Notes under the pieces: model-generated
The model's input: only the letters and a program-made list of their open reading frames with translations
Database searches by the model: none
Told to the model about the DNA's origin: nothing
In this document: piece after piece, positions 1 to 6,733 of the stretch
How positions within the stretch are numbered: the stretch's first letter is position 1
Layout of the letters: every line of letters begins with the position of its first letter
Translations under genes and position numbers: made by a program
Assembly (NCBI GenBank): GCA_031271245.1
Contig: JAISWC010000175.1
Span: 1 to 13,386, forward strand
Length of the DNA stretch: 13,386 nucleotides
Direction: 5' to 3'
Source of the DNA: Tannerella sp.
Lineage (GTDB): Bacteria > Bacteroidota > Bacteroidia > Bacteroidales > Tannerellaceae

Positions 1-31
1 AGGATCAAATGGCACAACCTGCATACCTGCT

Positions 32-1078
32 TCAATGATTCTCCGGCCTCAGCCGGCGAACGACCGCGCCGGTACGCCACATCTCGCTTTCGCGGAGCGC
101 TTTCAGTTCTTTTTCCAGCCCTTCGCGATAGTCGGGTTTGCTGTTGGTGTCGATGGAGCGTTGCGCCTCGTTGCCGCAGGCTACTTCCCCGTACAGTGTT
201 TCGAAGACGGGCTTCGTTGCGTCATGAAACGCTCCCATCCAGTCCAGTGCGCCGCGCTGCGCCGTCGTGGAGCAGTTGGCATACATCCAGTCCATGCCGT
301 TTTCGGCAAACAGGGGCATCAGCGATTGGGTCAGTTCTTCCACCGTTTCGTTGAAGGCTTCCGAGGGACTGTGCCCGTTTTCGCGCAAAACTTCGTACTG
401 CGCCAGCAGGAGTCCCTGAATGGCGCCCATCAGCGTCCCGCGTTCGCCGGTCAGGTCGGAATAGACTTCCTTCTGGAAGGTCGTCTCAAACAAATATCCC
501 GAACCGACGCCGATGCCCAGCGCCATCGCGCGTTCTTTCGCCTGTCCCGTTGCATCCCGGAAGATGGCGTAGGACGAATTTAAACCGCGTCCCTGGAGGA
601 ACATCCGGCGCAAAGACGTGCCCGAACCTTTCGGCGCTACCAGAATCACGTCGATATCGTCCGGCGGGATAATGCCGGTGCGTTCCTTGTACGTAATGCC
701 GAACCCGTGTGAGAAATAGAGCGTTTTGCCGGCTGTCAGATACGGTTTGATACGCGGCCAGACTTCTATCTGGGCGGCATCCGACAATAAATACTGGATA
801 ACGGTCGCCCGCCGGCAGGCTTCTTCGATTTCGAAGAGCGTCTGGCCTGGCTCCCAGCCGTCGGCAACGGCTTTTTCCCAGGTCTTGCCGCCTTTCCGCT
901 GACCGACAATCACGCGGAAGCCATTGTCGCGCAAATTCATGCTCTGTCCCGGTCCTTGTACGCCATAGCCAATGACGGCTATGGTCTCGTCTTTCAACAC
1001 TTCCCTTGCTTTTTCCAGGGGAAATTCGTCGCGAGTGACTACGTTTTCGTCCACCCCGCCAAAATTCATTACTGCCAT
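32..1078 (-). CDS. ilvC: Ketol-acid reductoisomerase (acetohydroxyacid isomeroreductase)
   Basis: A 348-residue protein that converts acetolactate or acetohydroxybutyrate, with NADPH and Mg2+, to the dihydroxy acids of valine, leucine and isoleucine synthesis in the cytoplasm. Visible features: an N-terminal Rossmann domain with the dinucleotide loop GYGVQGPGQ (residues 37-45), a probable NADPH phosphate-binding stretch GQRKGGK (59-65), the HGF motif with the likely catalytic His124, and the metal-site motif DLTGERG (Asp208, Glu212) with the acidic helix ETVEELTQ near 244-251 supplying further ligands. Length and the ending LRPENH match the compact Bacteroidetes form. I chose the ATG at 1076-1078 (MAVMNFGG) because the upstream in-frame extension to 1144 runs through a hairpin and has no family similarity. 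It lies 107 bases downstream of rpsA on the same strand; whether the two are cotranscribed is not clear. Identity is very secure. Confidence 0.96.
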   Translation of the reverse strand: MAVMNFGGVDENVVTRDEFPLEKAREVLKDETIAVIGYGVQGPGQSMNLRDNGFRVIVGQRKGGKTWEKAVADGWEPGQTLFEIEEACRRATVIQYLLSDAAQIEVWPRIKPYLTAGKTLYFSHGFGITYKERTGIIPPDDIDVILVAPKGSGTSLRRMFLQGRGLNSSYAIFRDATGQAKERAMALGIGVGSGYLFETTFQKEVYSDLTGERGTLMGAIQGLLLAQYEVLRENGHSPSEAFNETVEELTQSLMPLFAENGMDWMYANCSTTAQRGALDWMGAFHDATKPVFETLYGEVACGNEAQRSIDTNSKPDYREGLEKELKALRESEMWRTGAVVRRLRPENH

Positions 1079-1112
1079 TTTTTTCTGCCTGTTTTTAACA
1101 CGAATACAAAGA

Positions 1113-1136
1113 AGGTGGAATTTTGCAATTCCACCT
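1113..1136 (-). terminator. Hairpin between rpsA and ilvC, possible terminator or leader structure
   Basis: A perfect 10-bp stem (AGGTGGAATT with AATTCCACCT) closes a 4-nt loop. Read on the minus strand it is followed by TCTTTGTATT, a moderately T-rich but interrupted tract, so it could end rpsA transcription weakly or form part of the ilvC leader. It starts about 50 bases past the rpsA stop and ends 34 bases before the ilvC start. The stem is seen directly; the terminator role is inference. Confidence 0.45.
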
Positions 1137-1165
1137 CTCATCACTAATATATTTACTAATTAAAC

Positions 1166-1183
1166 GCATGGGAATCCCCATAC
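1166..1183 (-). terminator. Hairpin immediately after rpsA stop codon
   Basis: On the minus strand GTATGGG and CCCATGC pair (six Watson-Crick pairs plus one G.T) around a GATT loop, beginning two bases after the rpsA TAA. The downstream sequence GTTTAATTAG has only a short T run. It may protect the rpsA 3' end or be a weak terminator acting together with the hairpin at 1113-1136. Confidence 0.35.
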
Positions 1184-1185
1184 TT

Positions 1186-3159
1186 TTATGCTTCGGCTTT
1201 CGGAGTGTCTTCCTCTGCCGGACTTGCTTCCGCTGTTTCTTCCACCGGTTCGACGGCTTCTTCCGAAACTTCCTCTACCGCATCGGCCGATTTTGCCGAT
1301 TTCGATTTGGTCGATTTCGATTTTGCAGCGGATTTTGATTTTGTGCCGGATTTTGCAGCCGATTTTGGCTTTTCTTCCGTCATCCGTTCCCGCAGGGCAG
1401 CCAGTTCCTCAATATCGCCCAATGTGGTTTTTTCCACATTCAGATCGATGTTTTCGACGGGTTCTTTCTTGCTCGATCTCGATTTCTTTTCGCTACCGGC
1501 GGCCTCTTTCCGTTTCGCATTTTTCTGCTCTTCTTCAAAGACACGACTGTGAGAAAGGATGATACGCTTCGCTTCCTTGTTAAATTCAATCACCCTGAAC
1601 GGCAGTTTTTCGTCCACAGTAGCCGACGAACCATCTTCTTTCACCAGATGTTTCGGCGTGGCAAAGCCTTCGACACCGTAGGGCAAGGAAACAACGGCTC
1701 CTTTTTCCACCATCTCGATGATGATGCCTTCGTGTATGGAACCTACCGTGAAGAGTGTTTCGAATACATCCCACGGGTTCTCTTCCAGCTGTTTGTGTCC
1801 CAGGCTCAACCGGCGGTTTTCCTTGTCGATTTCCAGTACCTGCACATTGATTTGCGCTCCGATCTGCGTAAACTCGCTCGGATGTTTAACTTTCTTTGTC
1901 CAGGAAAGGTCGGAGATATGAATCAGGCCGTCTACTCCTTCTTCGATTTCCACAAAGACGCCGAAGTTCGTGAAGTTACGCACTCTGGCCATGTGTTGCG
2001 ATCCTGCCGGGAAACGCACTTCGATATGCTCCCACGGGTCTTCCTTGAGTTGCTTGATGCCTAACGACATCTTGCGTTCGTCGCGATCCAGCGTCAGGAT
2101 GACGGCTTCCACTTCGTCGCCCACTTTCATAAAGTCCTGCGCGCTGCGCAGATGCTGCGTCCAACTCATTTCCGATACGTGAACCAGTCCTTCTACGCCT
2201 GTTGTAATTTCGATGAATGCGCCATAGTCTGCCATCACCACTACTTTGCCTTTCACTTTGTCGCCCACGGCCAGCGAAGCATCCAGCGCATCCCACGGAT
2301 GAGGCGTCAGCTGTTTCAGTCCCAGTGCAATGCGTTTCTTCTCGTCGTCGAAGTCGAGGATGACGACATTGACTTTTTCGTCCAGCTGAACGATTTCTTC
2401 CGGATGGGACACACGTCCCCAGGAAAGGTCGGTGATATGTATCAAACCGTCTACGCCGCCCAAATCGATGAATACGCCGTAAGAGGTAATGTTCTTGACC
2501 GTTCCTTCCAGTACCTGTCCTTTTTCCAGTTTCGAAATGATTTCCTTTTTCTGCTGTTCGAGTTCGGCTTCGATCAATGCCTTGTGCGACACGACGACGT
2601 TCTTGAAATCCTGATTGATTTTCACAATTTTGAATTCCATGGTCTTGCCGACAAACACGTCGTAGTCGCGAATCGGTTTTACGTCGATTTGCGAACCGGG
2701 CAGGAACGCTTCGATCCCGAAAATGTCGACAATCATACCGCCTTTGGTACGGCACTTGACAAAACCTTTGATGATTTCGTCTTTTTCGAGCGCTTCATTC
2801 ACTCGATTCCACGAACGGGCTGCACGTGCCTTTTTATGTGAAAGGATCAGCTGTCCTTTTTTATCTTCCTGACTTTCAATGAAGACTTCTACGCTATCGC
2901 CTACTTTCAAGTCAGGATTGTAGCGAAATTCAGACAAGGGTACGACCCCATCCGACTTAAAACCGATATTTACTACCACTTCGCGTTTGTTTAAGGCGGT
3001 GATGGTTCCCACGACGACTTCTTTATCTTTCATTGTATTTAAGGTTTCGTCGTACGTTTTTACAAGATCATCCTTGTTTTGCTTGTTGTAATCGTCTCCC
3101 TTTTCATAGGATTCCCAGTTGAAATCATCCACCGGGACAATGCTTTTTAAATTTTCCAT
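1186..3159 (-). CDS. rpsA: 30S ribosomal protein S1
   Basis: A 657-residue RNA-binding ribosomal protein that brings mRNA to the 30S subunit. Six S1 (OB-fold) repeats are readable, at about residues 47-110, 126-193, 213-282, 297-369, 385-455 and 471-537. Repeats 3-5 carry the typical G-V-(D/E)-G-L-(I/V)-H-(I/V)-(S/T)-(D/E)-(L/M)-SW signature (for example VDGLIHITDLSW at 236-247), and repeat ends show LGxKQL. The ATG at 3157-3159 (MENLKSIVP) is preferred over one eight codons upstream because it starts the conserved N-terminus; the preceding bases are AT-rich without a strong Shine-Dalgarno, as usual in Bacteroidetes. Residues 540-657 form a low-complexity tail, first basic (Lys/Ser/Ala blocks at about 598-624), then acidic (Glu/Ala/Pro/Val), longer than the repeat core needs. 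Identity is secure. Confidence 0.96.
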   Translation of the reverse strand: MENLKSIVPVDDFNWESYEKGDDYNKQNKDDLVKTYDETLNTMKDKEVVVGTITALNKREVVVNIGFKSDGVVPLSEFRYNPDLKVGDSVEVFIESQEDKKGQLILSHKKARAARSWNRVNEALEKDEIIKGFVKCRTKGGMIVDIFGIEAFLPGSQIDVKPIRDYDVFVGKTMEFKIVKINQDFKNVVVSHKALIEAELEQQKKEIISKLEKGQVLEGTVKNITSYGVFIDLGGVDGLIHITDLSWGRVSHPEEIVQLDEKVNVVILDFDDEKKRIALGLKQLTPHPWDALDASLAVGDKVKGKVVVMADYGAFIEITTGVEGLVHVSEMSWTQHLRSAQDFMKVGDEVEAVILTLDRDERKMSLGIKQLKEDPWEHIEVRFPAGSQHMARVRNFTNFGVFVEIEEGVDGLIHISDLSWTKKVKHPSEFTQIGAQINVQVLEIDKENRRLSLGHKQLEENPWDVFETLFTVGSIHEGIIIEMVEKGAVVSLPYGVEGFATPKHLVKEDGSSATVDEKLPFRVIEFNKEAKRIILSHSRVFEEEQKNAKRKEAAGSEKKSRSSKKEPVENIDLNVEKTTLGDIEELAALRERMTEEKPKSAAKSGTKSKSAAKSKSTKSKSAKSADAVEEVSEEAVEPVEETAEASPAEEDTPKAEA

Positions 3160-3225
3160 TAATGTTAATACTCTCGTTTTCAATCTAAAAAATTAAACAA
3201 TCAGTTACTGCTCTCAAAAGCTCGG

Positions 3226-3233
3226 CAAAGATA
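3226..3233 (-). promoter_or_regulatory. Candidate -7 box of the rpsA promoter
   Basis: On the minus strand this reads TATCTTTG, an exact match to the Bacteroides -7 consensus TAnnTTTG, 66 bases ahead of the rpsA start. No good TTTG -33 element is seen 19-21 bases upstream, so support rests on the -7 box and its position in the rpsA upstream gap. Transcription would start near 3218-3220, giving a leader of about 60 bases. Confidence 0.5.
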
Positions 3234-3282
3234 CTGATTTTCCGGGGAAAATATACTATCTCCCTCTAAATCTTTGCATTTT

Positions 3283-3648
3283 TTATCCATTCGGATGCTT
3301 TTTGAAGTATTTTTGCCGGAACCAGCCGTCGACAAAAAGCAGCACCAGCGTGAGCGCCCCGATGTGAATGTAGAACGGGGGAATGAATAGCTGCGAAAAA
3401 TCCACCTGGAATTGCGGTACATCCAGGTATGCAAAGGCGGCGACCGCCAGTCCCGCAATGGTCAGGGAGGCCGCCGTCAATGCCGCCGCCTGCCGGCGTG
3501 CATCCCGCTTCCTCATGCGCACGGCTTCCGCCCGGATGCGTTGCATCATCTCCGGAAGAAAAGCCGGAGGTAAAGGTTCGTCCGACATGCGGGCGAACAT
3601 GGTTTGCAGGATATCCTGCTGTTCCTGTTCGGTTTGATTCCCGTTCAT
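3283..3648 (-). CDS. Small two-helix membrane protein, probable anti-sigma partner of the upstream ECF sigma factor
   Basis: A 121-residue protein with a soluble, charged N-terminus (about 1-50, rich in Glu, Gln and Arg), a hydrophobic helix at about 53-74 (Ala/Leu/Thr rich) and a second at about 90-109, ending in a basic tail FRQKYFKKHPNG. Its start lies 15 bases after the stop of the ECF sigma gene, so the two are almost certainly one operon. The layout (short cytosolic domain facing a membrane anchor, directly after an ECF gene) is that of a membrane anti-sigma factor. I see no zinc-binding HxxxCxxC motif and no FecR domain, so the anti-sigma role is inferred from position and topology only. 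It could instead be an unrelated conserved membrane protein. Confidence 0.8.
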   Translation of the reverse strand: MNGNQTEQEQQDILQTMFARMSDEPLPPAFLPEMMQRIRAEAVRMRKRDARRQAAALTAASLTIAGLAVAAFAYLDVPQFQVDFSQLFIPPFYIHIGALTLVLLFVDGWFRQKYFKKHPNG

Positions 3649-3663
3649 TTTCTTATTCTGTTA

Positions 3664-4227
3664 TCAGTCATTATTTCCTTTTATCGCCGTCATCAACACA
3701 AACAGTTTTTTGCGAATGCGGTGCAGCCGGGTTTTCACGTTCGAAACCGTCAGTCCCGTGATGGCGGCTATTTCTTCTATCGACTTTTCCTGTCGGTAAA
3801 AGAGCAGTATCAATGCCCGTTCATCCGGCGAAAGCCGTTTCATTGCCTCCTCCAGCCGTTCCAGCTGTTCATCGTCGCTTTCCTGTTCCGGCACATTGCT
3901 TGCGTCTTCTTCCGCAAGCTGCTCCGGCAGGCAGTCCTCAAGGGCCAGCCATTCGTACTTTTTCTTCCGCGTGGCCGATATCGCCGTATTGTACGCAATC
4001 CGGTAGAGCCACGTGGAAAAACGGCTGTTCCCCTGAAACGAAGCCAGCGAACGGTATGCCTTCAAAAACACATCCTGTGTCAGTTCTTCCGCGTCTTCCC
4101 GATTTCCAACTACCTTCACGATCAGCGAATGGACAGGTCGGCCATACCGCTCCAGAAGAGAAGCAAAACATTGCGTCTCGCCGGCCTGGATACGCTTGAT
4201 ATAACTGATATCGGATACTGACTCCAT
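3664..4227 (-). CDS. ECF-family RNA polymerase sigma factor
   Basis: A 187-residue sigma-70 family factor of the extracytoplasmic-function type. Sigma region 2 spans about residues 21-90, with the DAEELTQDVFLKAYRSL core-binding helix (45-61) and the FSTWLYRIAYNTA helix (70-82) typical of region 2.3-2.4. An acidic linker (about 97-122) leads to region 4 at about 122-176, whose helix-turn-helix (IEEIAAITGLTVSNVKTRLHRIRKKL) would read the -35 type element. The ATG at 4225-4227 (MESVSDISYIKRI) is chosen because ECF similarity begins there; a start 20 codons upstream adds unrelated residues. It is followed after 15 bases by a small membrane protein that probably restrains it. Family assignment is very sure; target genes cannot be read from this window. 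Confidence 0.93.
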   Translation of the reverse strand: MESVSDISYIKRIQAGETQCFASLLERYGRPVHSLIVKVVGNREDAEELTQDVFLKAYRSLASFQGNSRFSTWLYRIAYNTAISATRKKKYEWLALEDCLPEQLAEEDASNVPEQESDDEQLERLEEAMKRLSPDERALILLFYRQEKSIEEIAAITGLTVSNVKTRLHRIRKKLFVLMTAIKGNND

Positions 4228-4330
4228 TTGATCTACTTTCTTTTTTTCGTAAAGTCGGCTGTCATACGAGAAACAACCGTCTGCCATATAATGGACGCAA
4301 GGCGGAACTTCAGGTTACAGTTTTGCGAAA

Positions 4331-4338
4331 CAAAGTTA
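4331..4338 (-). promoter_or_regulatory. Candidate -7 box for the leftward ECF sigma operon
   Basis: On the minus strand this reads TAACTTTG, an exact TAnnTTTG match, about 104 bases ahead of the sigma start codon. It abuts the end of the palindromic element at 4339-4494, so any -33 contact would fall inside that element. No clear TTTG lies at the expected distance. Role inferred from motif and position. Confidence 0.45.
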
Positions 4339-4494
4339 GGAACTGTCAGGAAATAAACGGTACATTTACGGGTCTGTTTTTCGCCGTACTGCATCTTGAA
4401 AATGATTACATACCCCGGTATGCGCACATTTTCAGTCTTTGTACGGCAAAAAACATCTCCCGTCAATTTGTACCGTTTATTTCCGGACAGCTCC
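4339..4494. mobile_element. MITE-like 156-bp imperfect palindrome
   Basis: The two ends form 25-nt terminal inverted repeats (4339-4363 and 4470-4494) matching at 23 of 25 positions, with the shared core GGAAATAAACGGTAC. The match continues inward with shorter paired blocks (ACGGG, GCCGTAC, TGAAAATG, ATACC), so the whole element folds into one long imperfect hairpin with its apex at the ATACCCCGGTAT near 4410-4421. TTA flanks both ends (4336-4338 and 4495-4497), a possible target duplication, or TTAGG if the ends are set two bases inward. There is no coding capacity. It could be a non-autonomous transposon remnant or a structured RNA or regulatory palindrome; the parent transposase family is not identified. 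Confidence 0.65.
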
Positions 4495-4549
4495 TTAGGG
4501 CCGAAAAACAAATAACGTATAACCATAGCCACCACGATAGCAAACAAAA

Positions 4550-4572
4550 AAATCCCGTCAGGGATGGCATGT
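4550..4572 (-). repeat. REP-like repeat unit A (inverted copy)
   Basis: An inverted copy of the 23-nt unit found at 4589-4611 and 4641-4663, with one substitution (C for T on the unit's own strand). It contains ATCCC and GGGAT around a four-base loop and is preceded by a run of seven A residues (4546-4552). Confidence 0.75.
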
Positions 4573-4588
4573 GAAAAATGAGCGATTT

Positions 4589-4611
4589 ACATGTCATCCC
4601 TGACGGGATTT
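4589..4611 (+). repeat. REP-like repeat unit B
   Basis: A 23-nt unit with the internal hairpin ATCCCTGACGGGAT. It is identical to unit C and inverted relative to unit A. Paired with A across a 16-nt loop it makes a 23-bp stem with one G.T pair. Confidence 0.75.
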
Positions 4612-4640
4612 GCTACCGGTGGAAACAAGTTTTTCTACCA

Positions 4641-4663
4641 ACATGTCATCCCTGACGGGATTT
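4641..4663 (+). repeat. REP-like repeat unit C
   Basis: Identical over 23 nt to unit B, 52 bases later, and followed by a T run to 4667. With the A run before unit A, A and C can form a 28-bp stem (4545-4572 with 4641-4668) containing one G.T pair. That resembles a terminator but lies between two divergent start regions. Confidence 0.75.
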
Positions 4664-4715
4664 TTTTGGAAAGGGTGACGTTCCTTTTCTACCCTGTTAC
4701 GAATAGAATTCCACT

Positions 4716-4743
4716 CATACTTCATACTTCATACATCATACAT
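4716..4743 (+). repeat. Four-unit heptamer tandem repeat
   Basis: Four 7-base units in a row: CATACTT, CATACTT, CATACAT, CATACAT. They lie upstream of the rightward ECF sigma gene and just before an inverted repeat. Copy number could vary by slippage; no function can be read from sequence. Confidence 0.75.
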
Positions 4744-4760
4744 AACATATTACATGTTAT
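4742..4760. promoter_or_regulatory. Inverted repeat, possible operator
   Basis: ATAACAT and ATGTTAT form a perfect 7-bp inverted repeat around ATTAC, overlapping the last heptamer by two bases. Its size and position, about 120 bases ahead of the sigma gene, would suit a dimeric regulator, but AT-rich palindromes also arise by chance. Role is inference. Confidence 0.3.
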
Positions 4761-4842
4761 CACCTGTTGGGTGCTGGCGGCCCGGAATGAACAAAAAACG
4801 GTGTTTCTTCATTTTTTTCTCGAAAAGTGAGTATAATTCGCG

Positions 4843-4850
4843 ACTTTTGC
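4843..4850 (+). promoter_or_regulatory. Weak candidate -7 box for the sigma/FecR/SusCD operon
   Basis: GACTTTTG matches TAnnTTTG at all but its first base and lies 30 bases ahead of the sigma ATG. A T-rich stretch sits some 23 bases upstream in the -33 region but has no clean TTTG. A plausible housekeeping-type start for the operon, with low certainty. Confidence 0.3.
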
Positions 4851-4879
4851 TGTTTACTGTAATAAATAAAAGACAACAG

Positions 4880-5485
4880 ATGCTGACGGAACAGACTAAA
4901 TCAGTCGAAGAACAATTGCTGTGGGAAATGTTTCTTTCGGGCGATGACAGGGCTTACGCATATTTATACAAAAAATATACGGACGAACTGTTCGCTTTCG
5001 GTATGCGCTTTACGTTCAACCGGGAGTTGGTGAAAGACACCGTTCAGGATGTTTTCATAAAGATATACAGAAACCGTTCGCGGTTGAGCAAAACCGACAA
5101 AGTAAAACCGTATCTGTACATGGCCATGAAAAACACTCTGTTTAACGTTTTCGAGAAAGAGAAAGAATCGTACCACATCGATACGGTAGAACCGGTGTTC
5201 ATTACGGAACATTCCATTGAAGACATGATTATTGCCGACGAACAGGAGGCCGAACACAAGCAGAAAATCAACCGCCTGCTCGACGTCCTGACGCCGCGCC
5301 AGAAGGAAGTGATTTATTATCGTTACGTAGAAGAGATGGAGTTAAACGAAATATGTAAACTGATGGGAATGAATTATCAATCGGTACAAAATTTGATTCA
5401 GCGGTCGATCAAGCGCATCAAACAGCTTTATGCCGAGAATAGCAAATCCGTATTGAATGTTCAATTAGTATCACGCAATTTATAA
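4880..5485 (+). CDS. ECF sigma factor of the FecI-like, SusC/D-linked type
   Basis: A 201-residue ECF sigma factor. Region 2 covers about residues 23-88 (AYAYLYKKYTDELFAFGMRF, then the VKDTVQDVFIKIYRNR core-binding helix at 51-66). Region 4 covers about 127-183, with LTPRQKEVIYYRYVEEM followed by the helix-turn-helix ELNEICKLMGMNYQSV. I chose the ATG at 4880 (MLTEQTKSVEEQL); an in-frame ATG 42 codons upstream would add unrelated sequence crossing the intergenic repeats. Its stop TAA shares its last A with the ATG of the FecR gene, so the two are probably translationally coupled. From the family, it should be held by FecR and released when the outer-membrane transporter binds substrate, then transcribe the SusC/D genes downstream. 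Confidence 0.94.
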   Translation: MLTEQTKSVEEQLLWEMFLSGDDRAYAYLYKKYTDELFAFGMRFTFNRELVKDTVQDVFIKIYRNRSRLSKTDKVKPYLYMAMKNTLFNVFEKEKESYHIDTVEPVFITEHSIEDMIIADEQEAEHKQKINRLLDVLTPRQKEVIYYRYVEEMELNEICKLMGMNYQSVQNLIQRSIKRIKQLYAENSKSVLNVQLVSRNL

Positions 5486-6708
5486 TGAGAATGAATATAT
5501 TATACAGTGATTCGGAGAAAAAGTATAAATCATGTTCGGCAGAAGAGCTGTTGCAGGATGATTTTTTCATTTCTTCCAAAGTACATCCGACGGAAGCGAC
5601 GGAAGCATTTTGGCATAAGTTGCTGATGAACGGAAACGTAGACATTGAAAGCTACCGGTTTGCCTGTCATTTTATCGAATCCGTACAGGTGCGTTCGGAA
5701 GAGATCCGCGAGGAAGAAAAGAAGGCGCTGTGGGAAAAAATCGAACTGCACAACCGGCATTTCCGGGAAAAGCGGAGCAGGCGGCACAGGCTGTTTTACC
5801 TCCTTGCGGGCACATCGGTCGCTGCGTTCGTCGCGTTCGCTCTGCTGCTTTTTCGCGACGGAACCCTTGCCGGCGACACCCCCGACACCCTCGGCAGTAT
5901 CGAAAACGTCAAGCCGCCCGATACGGAAGCGGAGCATATTCAACTGGTACTGACGGACGAAGAAGCCGTTTCGCTCGAAGGCAAGGAAGCCGAAATCGCA
6001 TACGGAGACAGCGGCATCCGAATCAACAGGCAGGCAACGGAACTGAAAAAGGAAAGAACGGAAAATGAAATCGCGTACAACCAGTTGATCGTTCCGAAAG
6101 GCAAACGCTCGCGACTGATCCTGGCAGACAGTACGCAGATATGGGTCAATGCCTGTACGCGGGTGGTCTATCCGGTCGCTTTCGGCAAAGAGCGGCGTGA
6201 AATCTACGTTGATGGCGAAGTCTGTCTCGACGTGACGCATCGCGACGACTGCCCGTTTGTCGTAAAGACGAAGACGTTTAGCGCCGAAGTGCTGGGAACG
6301 TCCTTCAACCTCACGGCCTACGGGAACGACCGGGAACAGAACCTGGTACTTGTCTCGGGCAGCGTCCGGATTCACATGGACAACCGGGAAGACGTCCTGC
6401 TCGCGCCCAGTGAAATGTTTACCAGCATCAACGGCGTCACACAGATACGGACCGTACATGCGGAAGACTATATCTCCTGGACAGCCGGCATTTATCAATA
6501 TGAAAGCGAAACGCTCAGGGTCATACTGAAGCGTCTGTCACGCTATTACGGACAGGAAATCGTCTGCGACCCGCAGGTCGCCGGATTGAAATGTTCGGGC
6601 AAACTGGACTTGAAGGATGAACTGGGCGTTGTTCTGGAAGGAATCGCCCTGACGGCGCCGGTCCATTACAGGTATAATTATGAAACACATCTAATTACTA
6701 ATAAATAA
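5485..6708 (+). CDS. FecR-family transmembrane anti-sigma factor
   Basis: A 407-residue inner-membrane regulator. Residues 1-100 form the cytosolic sigma-binding part and end in a basic patch (EKRSRRHR); one transmembrane helix lies at about 103-123 (LFYLLAGTSVAAFVAFALLLF). The periplasmic part holds the FecR domain at about 199-296, with the diagnostic IVPKGKRSRLILADSTQIWVN-like start, YVDGEVCLDV and FSAEVLGTSFNLTAY, then a DUF4974-like C-terminal domain at about 338-404 (TLRVILKRLSRYYGQEIV). This end is known in the family to contact the STN domain of the partner transporter. The ATG at 5485 overlaps the sigma stop by one base; a second ATG two codons later is also possible. It is followed after 25 bases by an STN-containing SusC, as expected for a cognate trio. 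Confidence 0.94.
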   Translation: MRMNILYSDSEKKYKSCSAEELLQDDFFISSKVHPTEATEAFWHKLLMNGNVDIESYRFACHFIESVQVRSEEIREEEKKALWEKIELHNRHFREKRSRRHRLFYLLAGTSVAAFVAFALLLFRDGTLAGDTPDTLGSIENVKPPDTEAEHIQLVLTDEEAVSLEGKEAEIAYGDSGIRINRQATELKKERTENEIAYNQLIVPKGKRSRLILADSTQIWVNACTRVVYPVAFGKERREIYVDGEVCLDVTHRDDCPFVVKTKTFSAEVLGTSFNLTAYGNDREQNLVLVSGSVRIHMDNREDVLLAPSEMFTSINGVTQIRTVHAEDYISWTAGIYQYESETLRVILKRLSRYYGQEIVCDPQVAGLKCSGKLDLKDELGVVLEGIALTAPVHYRYNYETHLITNK

Positions 6709-6733
6709 ATATAAATTAAAATCGTTATAAAGT

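Larger units (their letters stand above)
4228..4879. other. Divergent intergenic region rich in repeats
   Basis: This 652-base gap separates two divergently transcribed ECF sigma operons. I find no credible gene: the short open frames run through palindromes and resemble no family. In order it holds the leader of the leftward sigma operon with a candidate -7 box, a 156-bp MITE-like palindrome (4339-4494), three REP-like 23-nt units (4550-4663), four CATAC(T/A)T heptamers (4716-4743), an inverted repeat (4742-4760) and a possible promoter for the rightward operon near 4843-4850. Both neighbouring genes start here, so no terminator is required, which makes a mobile or regulatory origin for the hairpins more likely. 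Confidence 0.8.

Noticed and set aside
1..31. Possible end of another gene or an RNA left of ilvC
   Set aside because: Only 31 bases are available and no hairpin, stop context or RNA signature is visible.
1976..2755. Open frame of 259 codons on the minus strand, out of frame with rpsA
   Set aside because: An Arg-rich translation typical of a frame-shifted shadow of the S1 repeats.
4550..4663. Repeats with a 29-base spacer, possibly a CRISPR array
   Set aside because: Only two direct copies plus one inverted copy, no regular spacing beyond that, and no cas genes in the window; a REP-like arrangement fits better.
4545..4668. A:C stem with A and T runs as an ordinary bidirectional terminator
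   Set aside because: Both flanking operons start from this region rather than end in it, so there is no obvious transcript to terminate; kept only as an alternative.
4591..4830. Short open frame across the intergenic repeats
   Set aside because: It reads through REP units and heptamers, with no protein-like composition.
5530..6498. Long open frame of 322 codons on the minus strand
   Set aside because: It is entirely antisense to the FecR gene, whose domains are unmistakable, and its translation shows no family features.
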